NCBI RefSeq assembly: GCF_015773195.1
Contig: NZ_JADWYK010000004.1
Coordinates: 186,001 to 250,000 of the forward strand
Source: Hymenobacter guriensis
GTDB taxonomy: Bacteria > Bacteroidota > Bacteroidia > Cytophagales > Hymenobacteraceae
DNA length: 64,000 nucleotides
Direction of reading: 5' to 3'
This document shows, one piece after another, positions 35,995-44,041 of this stretch. A model generated the notes under the pieces. That model saw nothing but the letters and a program-made list of their open reading frames with translations, was not told the DNA's origin and made no database searches. Numbering within the stretch: position 1 is the stretch's first letter; each line of letters begins with the position of its first letter. Both the position numbers and the translations under genes were made by a program.

Positions 35995-37194
35995 ATGCCC
36001 GATTCTGCTACTCCCGCGCCCGCCGCCAACTCTCCCGAAGCCGAACTCCAGCGCCTGCGGGCCGAGAATGAACGCCTGCGCGCGGCTTCTGCGTCCGTGC
36101 CCAACGCGGCCTACGAGCAAAGCCAGGTGCGCTTCCGGACGGTGTTCGAGAATACGCCTCTGGGGCAGAAAATCATCGACCCCGACCTGAATATTCTCCA
36201 GGCCAATCAGGCCCTGGCCGATATGCTGGGTTTTGGGAAGGCCGAGGAGCTGGTGGGCAAGCGCATCCTCGACTTTGCCCACCCCGACCACCTGGCCGAC
36301 TGGAGCAAGCTGCAGGAAAGCCTCTGGGCCCACAAGAAACCTTCCTTTATGCTGGAAACCTGCCTGGTGCGGCCCGATGGAACCTCCTTTTGGTGTCAGG
36401 TAACGTCGGTGCTGTTTCCCGACGGCGGCGGCGAGCTGGGCTACACCACGCTGGAAGATATTTCGGAGCGCAAGAAGCTGTCCATAAGCCACAAACGCCT
36501 CTACGATGCCCAGGAAACCATCCTGCACCTGGCCGCCCACGACCTGAAAAGCCCCATCAGCAACATCCAGCTGCTGGTAGACCTGCTCAAGCGGGAAGAT
36601 GCCCTGCAGGAGCTGCAGCCCGCCGATACGCAACAGCACGTGCAAAAGCTCCTGTCGTTGATTGAGCAGTCGTGCACCGAGGCAGGGGTGCTGCTGAAAG
36701 ACGTGCTCTACCTGGGCCAGCTGGAAGCCACCAAGCTGGAAAAGCACCAAACCGACCTGGGCGCTTTCCTTTCCGAGCGGCTGCAGGTGTTTCGGGTGGT
36801 GGCCCAGGACAAGGGCATTGAGCTGGAGCTGGACCTGCCGGATAAGCCTCTGACGGCCAACATCCACGCCGATAAGTTTGGCCGCATCCTCGACAACCTG
36901 CTCACCAACGCCATGAACTTTACCCCGCCCGGCGGCAACATCTGCGTGCGCCTGCAGCAGCACGAGGGCCGCATCCGGCTGGTGGTAAAGGATACCGGCC
37001 TAGGCATTCCTGAGGAGCTGCAGGCCCGGGTATTCGACAAGTTCAGCACGGCTTCCCGCTCGGGCCTCTACGGCGACACCACCACCGGACTAGGGTTGTT
37101 CATCACCAAGCAGATTGTGGAGCTGCACGAGGGCAAGATCTGGCTGGAAAGCAAGGAGCAGGAAGGCACCACCTTCTTCATCGACCTGGCCTAG
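35995..37194 (+). CDS. PAS-domain sensor histidine kinase
   Basis: A 399-residue soluble kinase without membrane segments. It has a short N-terminal coiled-coil (AELQRLRAENERLRAA), one PAS domain (VFENTPLGQKIIDPDLNILQ to about residue 160), a dimerisation/phosphoacceptor helix with the H-box HLAAHDLKSPISN, and a HATPase domain with N-box DNLLTNAMNFTPPGG, G1 VVKDTGLGIP and G2 TTGLGLFITKQI. The start at 35995 precedes the coiled coil; the longer frame looks non-coding. No response regulator is adjacent, so the partner is unknown. Confidence 0.9.
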   Translation: MPDSATPAPAANSPEAELQRLRAENERLRAASASVPNAAYEQSQVRFRTVFENTPLGQKIIDPDLNILQANQALADMLGFGKAEELVGKRILDFAHPDHLADWSKLQESLWAHKKPSFMLETCLVRPDGTSFWCQVTSVLFPDGGGELGYTTLEDISERKKLSISHKRLYDAQETILHLAAHDLKSPISNIQLLVDLLKREDALQELQPADTQQHVQKLLSLIEQSCTEAGVLLKDVLYLGQLEATKLEKHQTDLGAFLSERLQVFRVVAQDKGIELELDLPDKPLTANIHADKFGRILDNLLTNAMNFTPPGGNICVRLQQHEGRIRLVVKDTGLGIPEELQARVFDKFSTASRSGLYGDTTTGLGLFITKQIVELHEGKIWLESKEQEGTTFFIDLA

Positions 37195-37245
37195 CCTGCG
37201 GAAGCATAGCCAGCGGGTGCCGATGTAGTAGCACATCGGCAGATA

Positions 37246-37345
37246 GACCATCATGCTGAGCAAAGTCGAAGCATCTCTCCCTCTGGCTAATTATTGCACT
37301 GCAACGAAGCGGGAGAACTGCTTCGGCTCTGCTCAGCATGACGGT
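37246..37345. repeat. Palindromic interspersed repeat, copy B
   Basis: Arms GACCATCATGCTGAGC (37246-37261) with GTCGAAGCATCTCTC (37265-37279), and their imperfect complements at 37312-37345, enclose a loop with CTGGCTAATTA...GCACTGCAACGAAGCGG, as in copy A at 27415. A partial extra arm (TTCAGCATGACGGTC) follows. It fills most of the gap 37195-37468; nothing else was seen there. Confidence 0.72.
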
Positions 37346-37468
37346 CTTCAGCATGACGGTCTACTACTCCGCCATCAAAGGCTTTGCCTGAAGCGCAGTT
37401 GCGCTCAGCCCCAAGCCGCCAGAACGGTTATCTTTCGCCGTTGCGCAACCTACTGCCGGCTCTACCCT

Positions 37469-38221
37469 ATGCCCCTGCTCGATTCCCTGAAAGCACTGTC
37501 CTGGCAGACGGCGCTGCCCCTGTTTCTGGTTGAGAACCTGCTGGTGCTGCTGCTGGCCGTGGGCTTCGGGTACCTGCTCCAATGGCTGTTTGGCAAGGGC
37601 CAGGCGTTGGGGCCGCTCTATCACCCGGTCAGCCGCCAGGAAATGTGGCTGGCTGCCTGCACCCTGCTCCTCAACACCTGCATCACCTACGCGGGCTTCT
37701 GGCTGTGGCAGCAGGGCCTTATCCTGATCCGGACGGACGTTTCCTACCGCTTTATCCTCGATTTCCTGGTTTTGTTTCTGGGCATGGACCTAGCCATGTA
37801 CGTGTTCCACTACCTTATTCACCACTCGGTGCTCTACCGCTGGGTGCACGGCCTGCACCACCACTACACCAGCCCCCAGCCCATCGACCTGTTTGTGCTC
37901 CACCCCATCGAAACGGTGGGCTTCGGCGGGCTCTGGCTGCTGCTGATGTACGTGTACCCGGCCAGCTTTGCGGCCATTGTGGCCTACCTCACCGTGAACG
38001 TCCTGTTTGGGGTACTGGGCCACTGCGGCGTCGAGCCGTTTCCGGCTTCCTGGGCCCGCCACCCCCTGCTCAAGCACCTGGGCTCCTCCGGCTTCCACTT
38101 CCAGCACCACCAGCACGACACCTACAACTTCGGCTTCTATACCTCCCTCTGGGACCGGCTGTTTGGTACGTATGCGAGTAGCCTCACCCCCGGCCCCTCT
38201 CCCGTGGAGAGGGGAGCCTGA
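37469..38221 (+). CDS. Fatty acid hydroxylase superfamily membrane protein
   Basis: A 250-residue membrane protein with di-iron histidine boxes of the sterol-desaturase/fatty-acid-hydroxylase superfamily: HYLIHH (HxxxHH), HGLHHHY (HxxHH) and GFHFQHHQHDTYN. Four to five hydrophobic helices surround them. The true start is the ATG at 37469; earlier codons overlap repeat B. The last 13 residues (SLTPGPSPVERGA) are encoded by an intergenic-type repeat, so the original C-terminus was probably different. The substrate is unknown. Confidence 0.87.
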   Translation: MPLLDSLKALSWQTALPLFLVENLLVLLLAVGFGYLLQWLFGKGQALGPLYHPVSRQEMWLAACTLLLNTCITYAGFWLWQQGLILIRTDVSYRFILDFLVLFLGMDLAMYVFHYLIHHSVLYRWVHGLHHHYTSPQPIDLFVLHPIETVGFGGLWLLLMYVYPASFAAIVAYLTVNVLFGVLGHCGVEPFPASWARHPLLKHLGSSGFHFQHHQHDTYNFGFYTSLWDRLFGTYASSLTPGPSPVERGA

Positions 38222-38375
38222 CGCGCTGCCCTGCGCAGCTTCTTCGGCTCGCGCCTGCGAAGCCGCTACCAACTGATGGTAGTGCATCTATGCATTAATA
38301 CGACAAGACCTCGGCTGGTAAGCCGAGGTCTTGTTTTGTCAGGCTCCCCTCTCCACGGGAGAGGGGCCGGGGGTG
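38185..38375. repeat. Perfect 36-bp inverted repeat around a terminator
   Basis: The 36 bases at 38185-38220 are exactly the reverse complement of 38340-38375; each arm is itself a palindrome (CCCCTCTCC...GGAGAGGGG). Between them lie several small hairpins and a terminator at 38303-38334. The left arm is inside the coding sequence of the hydroxylase. Confidence 0.85.
38303..38334. terminator. Terminator after the fatty acid hydroxylase gene
   Basis: A perfect 14-bp stem (ACAAGACCTCGGCT / AGCCGAGGTCTTGT) with loop GGTA and TTTTGT after it. It lies 80 bases after the hydroxylase stop, between the arms of the 36-bp inverted repeat. Confidence 0.85.
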
Positions 38376-38432
38376 CGGCCACCCGGCCCATTCCCCTATT
38401 TTCCACCCCCATTCCTAATTACTAATTAAAAA

Positions 38433-38795
38433 ATGGCTTACCCCGACTTCTTCGTCCGTTGGCAGAGCCGCCGGCCATATCCGCTACCTCCTTCCCGCCT
38501 ACAAGGCCCCGGGTATTGGGCAGACAAAACTTTCATTGCCAAATGCAACCAATCCCAACCCAGCCCGGTCAGCCACTTCACCGGAGGGAAACGCCCCCAA
38601 TCCTGGCCCCCCGAGCTGGCCCAGCAGATGCAGGCCCTGCTCGACACCCTGCAGCAGGCAGGCCAGCCGCTGACTACGGCCCAGGTAGCCGCCCGCTTCA
38701 GGCGCCTCAAAGCCGAGAAGGTGCAGCCCCTGCTGGCTACCCTGGCCGCCCTGAGCCTTGTGCGGCAAACGGCCGACGGGGCTTACAGCTTGTAG
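38433..38795 (+). CDS. Small protein with winged-helix-like C-terminus
   Basis: A 120-residue protein. The first 55 residues are basic and proline-rich without a clear fold. Residues 60-120 (ELAQQMQALLDTLQQAG, PLTTAQVAARFRRL, LLATLAALSLVRQTADGAYSL) have the helix-helix-helix-wing layout of a small winged helix-turn-helix domain, although no family is recognised. Two decayed copies of its C-terminus lie downstream at 40721 and 42570, each after a beta-propeller/T9SS gene. The ATG at 38433 follows an A/T-rich leader (TAATTACTAATTAAAA). Confidence 0.6.
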   Translation: MAYPDFFVRWQSRRPYPLPPSRLQGPGYWADKTFIAKCNQSQPSPVSHFTGGKRPQSWPPELAQQMQALLDTLQQAGQPLTTAQVAARFRRLKAEKVQPLLATLAALSLVRQTADGAYSL

Positions 38796-38843
38796 CCAAC
38801 TTCTTCTGCCTATTTCTTCTGCCTAACCCAAACCGCCAACCCT

Positions 38844-40568
38844 ATGCCCAGACCCGCTACTCCTCGCTTACGGACCACCCTAGGGCTGCTGACCGGGCTG
38901 TTGGCCGGCCACGGCGCCGCGGCTCAAACCGCGCCCGCCTGGACCAGTGCCTACGCAACCGGCGTACCGATGGGCGCCACCGACACGCGCATAATGGACG
39001 CCGACGGCAATGTGTATGAGGTCGGCCTCTTCGGCAGCCAGGTTTCCTTAGGCTATTCCTCCACGGGCAGTTCCACCACGCTCAGCACCAAGGGTGGCTG
39101 GGATGGCTACCTGGCCAAGTATACGCCTACGGGCACCCTGGCCTGGGTGCACCAGTTTGGCTCGGCCGGCACCGACCGTGCCAATGGCGTGGCCGTGGAT
39201 GCCGCGGGCAACGTCTACGTGACGGGCTCCTTTCAGCACGCCATCGAGCTGGACAAGGGCCAGACGCTGGACGCGGGCTCCTACCCCGGCGAAAAAACCT
39301 TCGTGGCCCGCTACGACGCGCAGGGCACCCTTAGCTGGGCCCGGCAGAGCGACACGCCCCCCTCGTACCCTATCAACTGCCCGCCCGGCAGTATGGGCGA
39401 ATCCGTGAGTCTGGATGCGGAGGGCAACGTGGTTGTAACCGGCGGGTACATCTCGCCTGATGGCATCAGCTTCGGGGGCCAGCAGTTGGCCCCCATCTCG
39501 AATCTTACGACGCCCTACGTCACGTTTTCAGTTCGCCTCTCCGCCGCCACGGGTGCCGTGCAGACCCTGCGGAACGTCTTTTACTCCGACCGCGCTACCG
39601 GCGCCGGCGTCATCTATTTCCCCCAGCTGCTGAATGCCCCCAATGGAGGCCAGTATATAGTCACCAACTACCTGATGGCCCCGTCGTTCGAAACGGGCAA
39701 GTCGCTGCCAGCACCTAAGAGCGTTCAGGTACTGGTGGCCAGGTACAATGCCGCTGGCCAGCTGGAATGGGCCCGCACGTTTGGCGGCGCCGACTATAGT
39801 TTCCTGGGGCAGGCTGCTACCGACGCGGCCGGCAACCTGTACATTAACGGCACATTCAGAGAGTCGCTGCACTTTGCCTCCACCAACGTCACGGGCGGCG
39901 GCGACAACGACGGCTTCCTGGTCAAGTACTCGCCCCAGGGCACTGAGCAGTGGGTGCAGACCGTCGTCAGCCCCGAAGACGACATGCTTTATGGCTTATA
40001 CGTTGATGCGGGCGGCAATTCGTACGTCACTGGTGCCTTCAGCAGCCAGGCCCGCGTGGGGTCGGCTACGCTTACCTCCGCCGGCAACAAGGATGTATTG
40101 GTAGCAGCCTACTCTCCGCAGGGGCAGCTGCGCTGGGTGCAGCAGGCCGGCGGCCCCGGGCAGGACTGGGGCATGCGGGTGAGTGCATCGGCGCAGGGCC
40201 GCCTGCGCGTGTTCGGCCAAGCTTGTTATTACCTCTCGTTCGGGCCGGATTTTGACCCCATCCAGGGAGATTATGTAGGCTTTATGGCCGAAATAGGAAT
40301 TACTGCGTTGGCTGCCCTACCTACCCAGCCTGCCCGTCCCTTGCCGCAGGGCATGTACCCCAACCCCGCCACCGACCAGGTACGCCTGCCTGGCTTGCCC
40401 ACCGGCACCCGCGTGCAGCTGCTCGACGCGCTGGGCCGGATAGCCCACGAAACCACGGTTTCGGCCGCTGCCCAGGTATCGGTACTGGGCCTGGCGCCGG
40501 GCCTTTACACGCTCCGCGCCACCGATAAGCAAGGCCTGCAGTACGCTGCCCGCCTGGCAGTAGAGTAG
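38844..40568 (+). CDS. Secreted beta-propeller repeat protein with T9SS domain (copy 1)
   Basis: A 574-residue surface protein with a signal peptide (cleavage after GAAAQ), multiple SBBP-type repeats of the pattern DAAGNVYVTGSF / DAAGNLYINGTF / DAGGNSYVTGAF separated by about 60-100 residues, and a C-terminal type IX sorting domain (GMYPNPATDQVRLPG to the end). No enzymatic motif was found. It is a close paralogue of the product at 40802. It starts 48 bases after the small winged-helix-like gene. Confidence 0.87.
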   Translation: MPRPATPRLRTTLGLLTGLLAGHGAAAQTAPAWTSAYATGVPMGATDTRIMDADGNVYEVGLFGSQVSLGYSSTGSSTTLSTKGGWDGYLAKYTPTGTLAWVHQFGSAGTDRANGVAVDAAGNVYVTGSFQHAIELDKGQTLDAGSYPGEKTFVARYDAQGTLSWARQSDTPPSYPINCPPGSMGESVSLDAEGNVVVTGGYISPDGISFGGQQLAPISNLTTPYVTFSVRLSAATGAVQTLRNVFYSDRATGAGVIYFPQLLNAPNGGQYIVTNYLMAPSFETGKSLPAPKSVQVLVARYNAAGQLEWARTFGGADYSFLGQAATDAAGNLYINGTFRESLHFASTNVTGGGDNDGFLVKYSPQGTEQWVQTVVSPEDDMLYGLYVDAGGNSYVTGAFSSQARVGSATLTSAGNKDVLVAAYSPQGQLRWVQQAGGPGQDWGMRVSASAQGRLRVFGQACYYLSFGPDFDPIQGDYVGFMAEIGITALAALPTQPARPLPQGMYPNPATDQVRLPGLPTGTRVQLLDALGRIAHETTVSAAAQVSVLGLAPGLYTLRATDKQGLQYAARLAVE

Positions 40569-40720
40569 CCTGCTCTGGCCCTCTCAGAAGCCTAAGAAAC
40601 GCAGGGCGGCGCGAAGCGTTCCTCCTCTTTTCAACCAGCTGTCGGCGTAAACTAAGGAGGGGTGGCCGAAGGCCGGGGTGGTTCGTCGTTGACCAAGTTA
40701 TTGGCCGGAGCTGTGCAGCC

Positions 40721-40774
40721 CTGACCACCCTCAGTCTGGTGCGGCAAACGCCGGAAGGCACTTACACTCTCTGA
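40721..40774 (+). pseudogene. Decayed tail of the small winged-helix-like gene (copy 2)
   Basis: The 17 codons before TGA read LTTLSLVRQTPEGTYTL, matching the end of the product at 38433 (LAALSLVRQTADGAYSL). Upstream of this the sequence (40569-40720) keeps no open frame of the family. It ends 27 bases before the second beta-propeller gene, just as the intact gene precedes the first. Confidence 0.75.
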
Positions 40775-40801
40775 TCAATCCGTCTTTAACTATTCCCTGC
40801 T

Positions 40802-42475
40802 ATGCCCATACGTGCGCTTCTTCCTGCTCTTTCGCTTGTTGTTATGTTGCTGGCCAGTCTGTGGCCTGTCCACCAGGCCGCGGCTCAAGCAGCGCCCTCC
40901 TGGGAAAGCGCCCGTTTGGTAGGCCTCGGCTCCCTCAGCGTTGATAAAGTGTTTGACGCGGCGGGCAACCTGTACGATGCAGGCTACTTCACTGAAACCA
41001 TTACGATTGGCGGCACCACCCTGAAGAGTAAGGGCGCTATCGATGTGTACCTGGCTAAATTCTCCCCCACCGGTGCCTTGCTGTGGGTACGCCAGCTAGG
41101 CACGGCTAACGATGAGCTTATTTATGGCATTTGTCTTGATGCTGCCAACAACGTCTATCTCACCGGTACATTCACGGCTTCATTAGACTTGGGCAATGGG
41201 GTCAAGCTCACCGGCAACTCCAACCCGTATAATTTCTTCGCCTTCGTGCTGCGTTATTCCTCCCAGGGAATTGCCGAGTGGGCCCAGCAAAACTCTTCTA
41301 ATGATTATGCCGCTGCCTTTGCCAATAAGGCAAGCGTCGATGCCGCCGGCAACGTGGTCGTGATAGGGCTGTTTAGCGCGAGCTTAACCATCGACAACGC
41401 CACTATTACCACTTCCCCCTTTACTACTGCTTTCTTTCTTGCCACGTTTTCCTCTTCCGGGGTGCTACAGTCTTTGGTGCGGGTTGTAGAGTATCCCTCG
41501 CTTCCCTCCCCTGTGCTCAACGTCGTGTACATACCAACGGCGGTAGTAGCAAAAGCCGGTGCTGTGTATATAGTTTGTCAATATGCGGGCGGCCCTGTGT
41601 TTGATACAGGCACTACGTTCGAATCCGAGGGCGTTAACGATATTTTTGTAGCCAAATACACCACCTCGGGTAGTTTGGAATGGGTGCAGAAGTTTGGCGG
41701 GCCTTCCATTGACATTGCTTGGGAAGCCCAGGTTGATGAGGCCGGCAACGTATATATAGCAGGCTACTTTGAAGATTCGATAAGCGCGGGCGACATTACG
41801 CTCACCAGCAACGGACAACAAGATGGCTTCCTGGCTAAATATTCGCCCCAGGGTAAACCGCTCTGGGTACGTTCCTTTGGCAGCAGTGGCATAGATGCTG
41901 CACTAGGCTTAGAACTGGATGCAGCCGGCAACCCATTTATAACCGGTCAGTTTCAAGGCGAGGTGGCGTTTCCTCCTTTCTCGGTCACTACCCCTGGCAC
42001 CAACGCCCTGGTGGCTGCATACACGCCGCAGGGTGTGGTGCGGTGGGTGCAGTCGGCAGGAGGCAATGGACAAGTCGCTGCCGGGTCCATAGGATTTGAC
42101 AAACAAGGCGACATACTGGTAGTCGGCTCGTGCTACGGGGAGTGCTCGATTGGTTCCACTACGCTCACGTCTTGGGATGCCTATGGTGGAATTTTCGTTG
42201 CCCGCCTGCGCAACAACCTGCCCTTGGCCACTGCCGCTGCCCTGCCGCTGCCCCAGGGGCTGTACCCCAACCCCGCTACCAACCTGGTGCACCTACCCGG
42301 CCTGCCCACCGGCACAAACGTACAGGTGGTGGACGCGCTTGGCCGCATAGTGCGCCAAGCCCCTCTGTCCCCTGCCACTACCATCTCAGTGCAGGGCCTG
42401 GCCCCTGCCCTCTATATCCTGCGCGCTACCACTGCCCAAGGCCAGAAGTTTGCCGGCCGTGTGGTGGTGGAGTAA
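40802..42475 (+). CDS. Secreted beta-propeller repeat protein with T9SS domain (copy 2)
   Basis: A 557-residue paralogue of the product at 38844 with the same layout: signal peptide ending near AAAQ, SBBP-like repeats (DAAGNLYDAGYF, DAANNVYLTGTF, DEAGNVYIAGYF, DAAGNPFITGQF), and a T9SS domain (GLYPNPATNLVHLPG). The C-terminal third is the most similar between the two. The DNA of the centre is less GC-rich than copy 1, with more A and T in third codon positions. Function unknown; it is probably cell-surface or released. Confidence 0.87.
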   Translation: MPIRALLPALSLVVMLLASLWPVHQAAAQAAPSWESARLVGLGSLSVDKVFDAAGNLYDAGYFTETITIGGTTLKSKGAIDVYLAKFSPTGALLWVRQLGTANDELIYGICLDAANNVYLTGTFTASLDLGNGVKLTGNSNPYNFFAFVLRYSSQGIAEWAQQNSSNDYAAAFANKASVDAAGNVVVIGLFSASLTIDNATITTSPFTTAFFLATFSSSGVLQSLVRVVEYPSLPSPVLNVVYIPTAVVAKAGAVYIVCQYAGGPVFDTGTTFESEGVNDIFVAKYTTSGSLEWVQKFGGPSIDIAWEAQVDEAGNVYIAGYFEDSISAGDITLTSNGQQDGFLAKYSPQGKPLWVRSFGSSGIDAALGLELDAAGNPFITGQFQGEVAFPPFSVTTPGTNALVAAYTPQGVVRWVQSAGGNGQVAAGSIGFDKQGDILVVGSCYGECSIGSTTLTSWDAYGGIFVARLRNNLPLATAAALPLPQGLYPNPATNLVHLPGLPTGTNVQVVDALGRIVRQAPLSPATTISVQGLAPALYILRATTAQGQKFAGRVVVE

Positions 42476-42569
42476 CAAGTCCCCAAAGCCAGGAAACCAA
42501 GTCATCAAGCTCCTCCGCTTCTCTTTCGGATAATGCGCATAAAGCATTTACGGGGTTGGGGCTGCGGTG

Positions 42570-42659
42570 CCCTTCCTCACCGAGCTGGCTCAGCAGGCGC
42601 AAATTCTGCTGGCCACCCTCAGCCTCATCCGCCACACCGAGGAGGGCTACACGCTGTAG
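42570..42659 (+). pseudogene. Decayed, internally deleted copy of the winged-helix-like gene (copy 3)
   Basis: The in-frame reading before TAG is PFLTELAQQAQILLATLSLI followed by RHTEEGYTL. It joins the ELAQQ and LLATL parts of the 38433 product, which are 42 residues apart there, so about 35 codons were lost. There is no start codon or N-terminal half. Confidence 0.75.
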
Positions 42660-42678
42660 AGACGCGAATACGCGTCTC
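42659..42678. repeat. Small GAGACGCG...CGCGTCTC palindrome
   Basis: GAGACGCG-AATA-CGCGTCTC directly follows the third decayed copy, a form that recurs as an extragenic palindrome in other bacterial genomes. It is followed by the terminator at 42701. Confidence 0.6.
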
Positions 42679-42700
42679 GTCGTTGAACGATGCAGCTATA

Positions 42701-42735
42701 AAAAGCCGGTTCTCTCAATGAGAACCGGCTTTTTT
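42701..42735. terminator. Terminator after the duplicated propeller-gene block
   Basis: AAAAGCCGGTTCTC pairs exactly with GAGAACCGGCTTTT, loop TCAAT, followed by TT. It closes the transcript of the second beta-propeller/T9SS gene. Confidence 0.88.
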
Positions 42736-42773
42736 AAGGTATCTTATTCCCTGTACCACCAGCCGCTTATCGT

Positions 42774-42974
42774 ATGTCCCGGCCCTTTCCACCGCTCACT
42801 CAGCGCCGTCTGCGCCACCTGATTCGCAAGCAGCAGCGCTTCGCCCTGACTACCCGCGAATTTCGGGAGCTATACCTGCTGGGCTTCGGCGTGGAGGAAG
42901 AAATCCTGTCCAAGTACGCGGCATCTTACGCTGCCACCTACGACCCCAGCTACGGCGCCACCTACGTTATCTGA
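42774..42974 (+). CDS. Small protein of unknown function
   Basis: A 66-residue protein with a basic N-terminal half (RRLRHLIRKQQR) and an acidic/aromatic end with tyrosine repeats (YAASYAATYDPSYGATYVI). It lies between two terminators (42701 and 43022), so it has its own transcription unit, which supports its being real. No homologue is recognised. Confidence 0.5.
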   Translation: MSRPFPPLTQRRLRHLIRKQQRFALTTREFRELYLLGFGVEEEILSKYAASYAATYDPSYGATYVI

Positions 42975-43021
42975 GCAGTCGCCCCGCAACGTTGCGCACT
43001 GGCCACCAGCTATACGAACCA

Positions 43022-43053
43022 AAACGGCCGCCCCGGAATCCGGAGCGGCCGTT
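43022..43053. terminator. Terminator after the 66-residue ORF
   Basis: AAACGGCCGCCCCGG pairs with CCGGAGCGGCCGTTT (one mismatch) across an AAT loop, with T-rich sequence after it. Confidence 0.8.
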
Positions 43054-43178
43054 TGTATTTTTCCGCAGTGGCGGGTCAAGGGTGCCTAAAGAGTGGGTAA
43101 ATAGTGCCTATATCCAAAAGCCCCCTTTCGGCCAACAGCGCTAATCCAACCGAATAAGACAAAACCTGTCCTGCTTCT

Positions 43179-43748
43179 TTACAGTGTTTTGGTTTCCTTG
43201 CTCAGGTTGCCGGGCCGGTCGGTGGCCGAGATGGTAATTTTGTCGCCCGCCAAGGAGGCGTTGGCTTTGGTGGCGGTGAAGGTCCAGTCCAGGCCGTTGG
43301 CTTCCTGCACGGCGGCACCTTCTTCAACCAGCGTCCCGTCGCCGTTCTCGATGCGCACCGTCACGGCCTGCACCCGGAAGTCGTCCGTCACGCGCACCCG
43401 CAGCTTATCACCAATCTTGCCGTTGTAGCGGCTTAGGTCGATTTCGTGGATATCGGGAGCCTGCATAAAGTCGGCTACGGCAATGGCGTAGGCACTCACG
43501 GTATGGTCTTCGGGGCGAACCGCCTCGTAAGCCGCCTTGCCTTCGGGCGTCGCTACCGCGGCTTTAGCGTAGAGGGCCGCCTGCTGAAACCGCTCCTGGT
43601 GCGCCAGCTGCCGGGCCGTAGGGGCCTTGTCCGACTCCTGGGGTGCCGCCGACACTATGGTTCGGTCGCCCACCTGCCGGAATACCAGCGTGCCGCCGAT
43701 GGTGCCGCTCAGCCCCTGGGTGATGATGTTGTTCTTAACGCGTGCCAT
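43179..43748 (-). CDS. Conserved-looking protein of unknown function
   Basis: A 189-residue protein with no signal peptide. The N-terminus MARVKNNIITQGLSGTIGGT is followed by LVFRQVGDRTIVS, a helical middle (ERFQQAALYAKAAV), and a beta-sandwich-like C-terminus (KITISATDRPGNLSKET), which resembles a small Ig-like or FN3-like domain. No domain name can be given. It stands alone on the minus strand. The 105 bases between the terminator at 43053 and its stop hold nothing recognisable. Confidence 0.7.
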   Translation of the reverse strand: MARVKNNIITQGLSGTIGGTLVFRQVGDRTIVSAAPQESDKAPTARQLAHQERFQQAALYAKAAVATPEGKAAYEAVRPEDHTVSAYAIAVADFMQAPDIHEIDLSRYNGKIGDKLRVRVTDDFRVQAVTVRIENGDGTLVEEGAAVQEANGLDWTFTATKANASLAGDKITISATDRPGNLSKETKTL

Positions 43749-43860
43749 AATGGGAAAGGGTTAAGGGTGAAACTGAGCCCTTAACGCCCTGTCTTTATGC
43801 AGTATTGCGGGGTAGTATAGATACTTTTCGCCGCTCCGATCAGTCCGGCAGCGCATATCC

Positions 43861-43966
43861 GCCATGCAGAGCAGGTAGCGCATCAAGCCAGCGACGAAGC
43901 AGCTCGCGTGTAGACGTTGCAGCAGTAATCCGACATCAGCCCGCGAGGTGCTGCGCGCTGCATGAC
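43861..43966. repeat. Palindromic interspersed repeat, copy D (degenerate)
   Basis: A left arm (CATGCAGAGC...GAAGCAGCTCGCG) and right arm (CGCGAGGTGCTGCGCGCTGCATGACG) form a long imperfect palindrome. The segment GACATCAGCCCGCGAG resembles CAACATCAGCACGCGAG of copy C at 49154, and GCGCATCAAGCCAG recurs at 49102. The rest of the gap 43749-44041 shows nothing else. Confidence 0.65.
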
Positions 43967-44041
43967 GAGCTGCCCGCGCTGCTCCCTCGCCATATCCACC
44001 CATCAATTCCTATCTTCCGCCAAACTTTACCCTCCTCCCCT

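Noticed and set aside
35719..36963. Minus-strand continuation of the zinc-ribbon frame, over 400 codons
   Set aside because: It is antisense to the PAS kinase and the region between genes; only the part from the ATG at 35718 down has family-like features.
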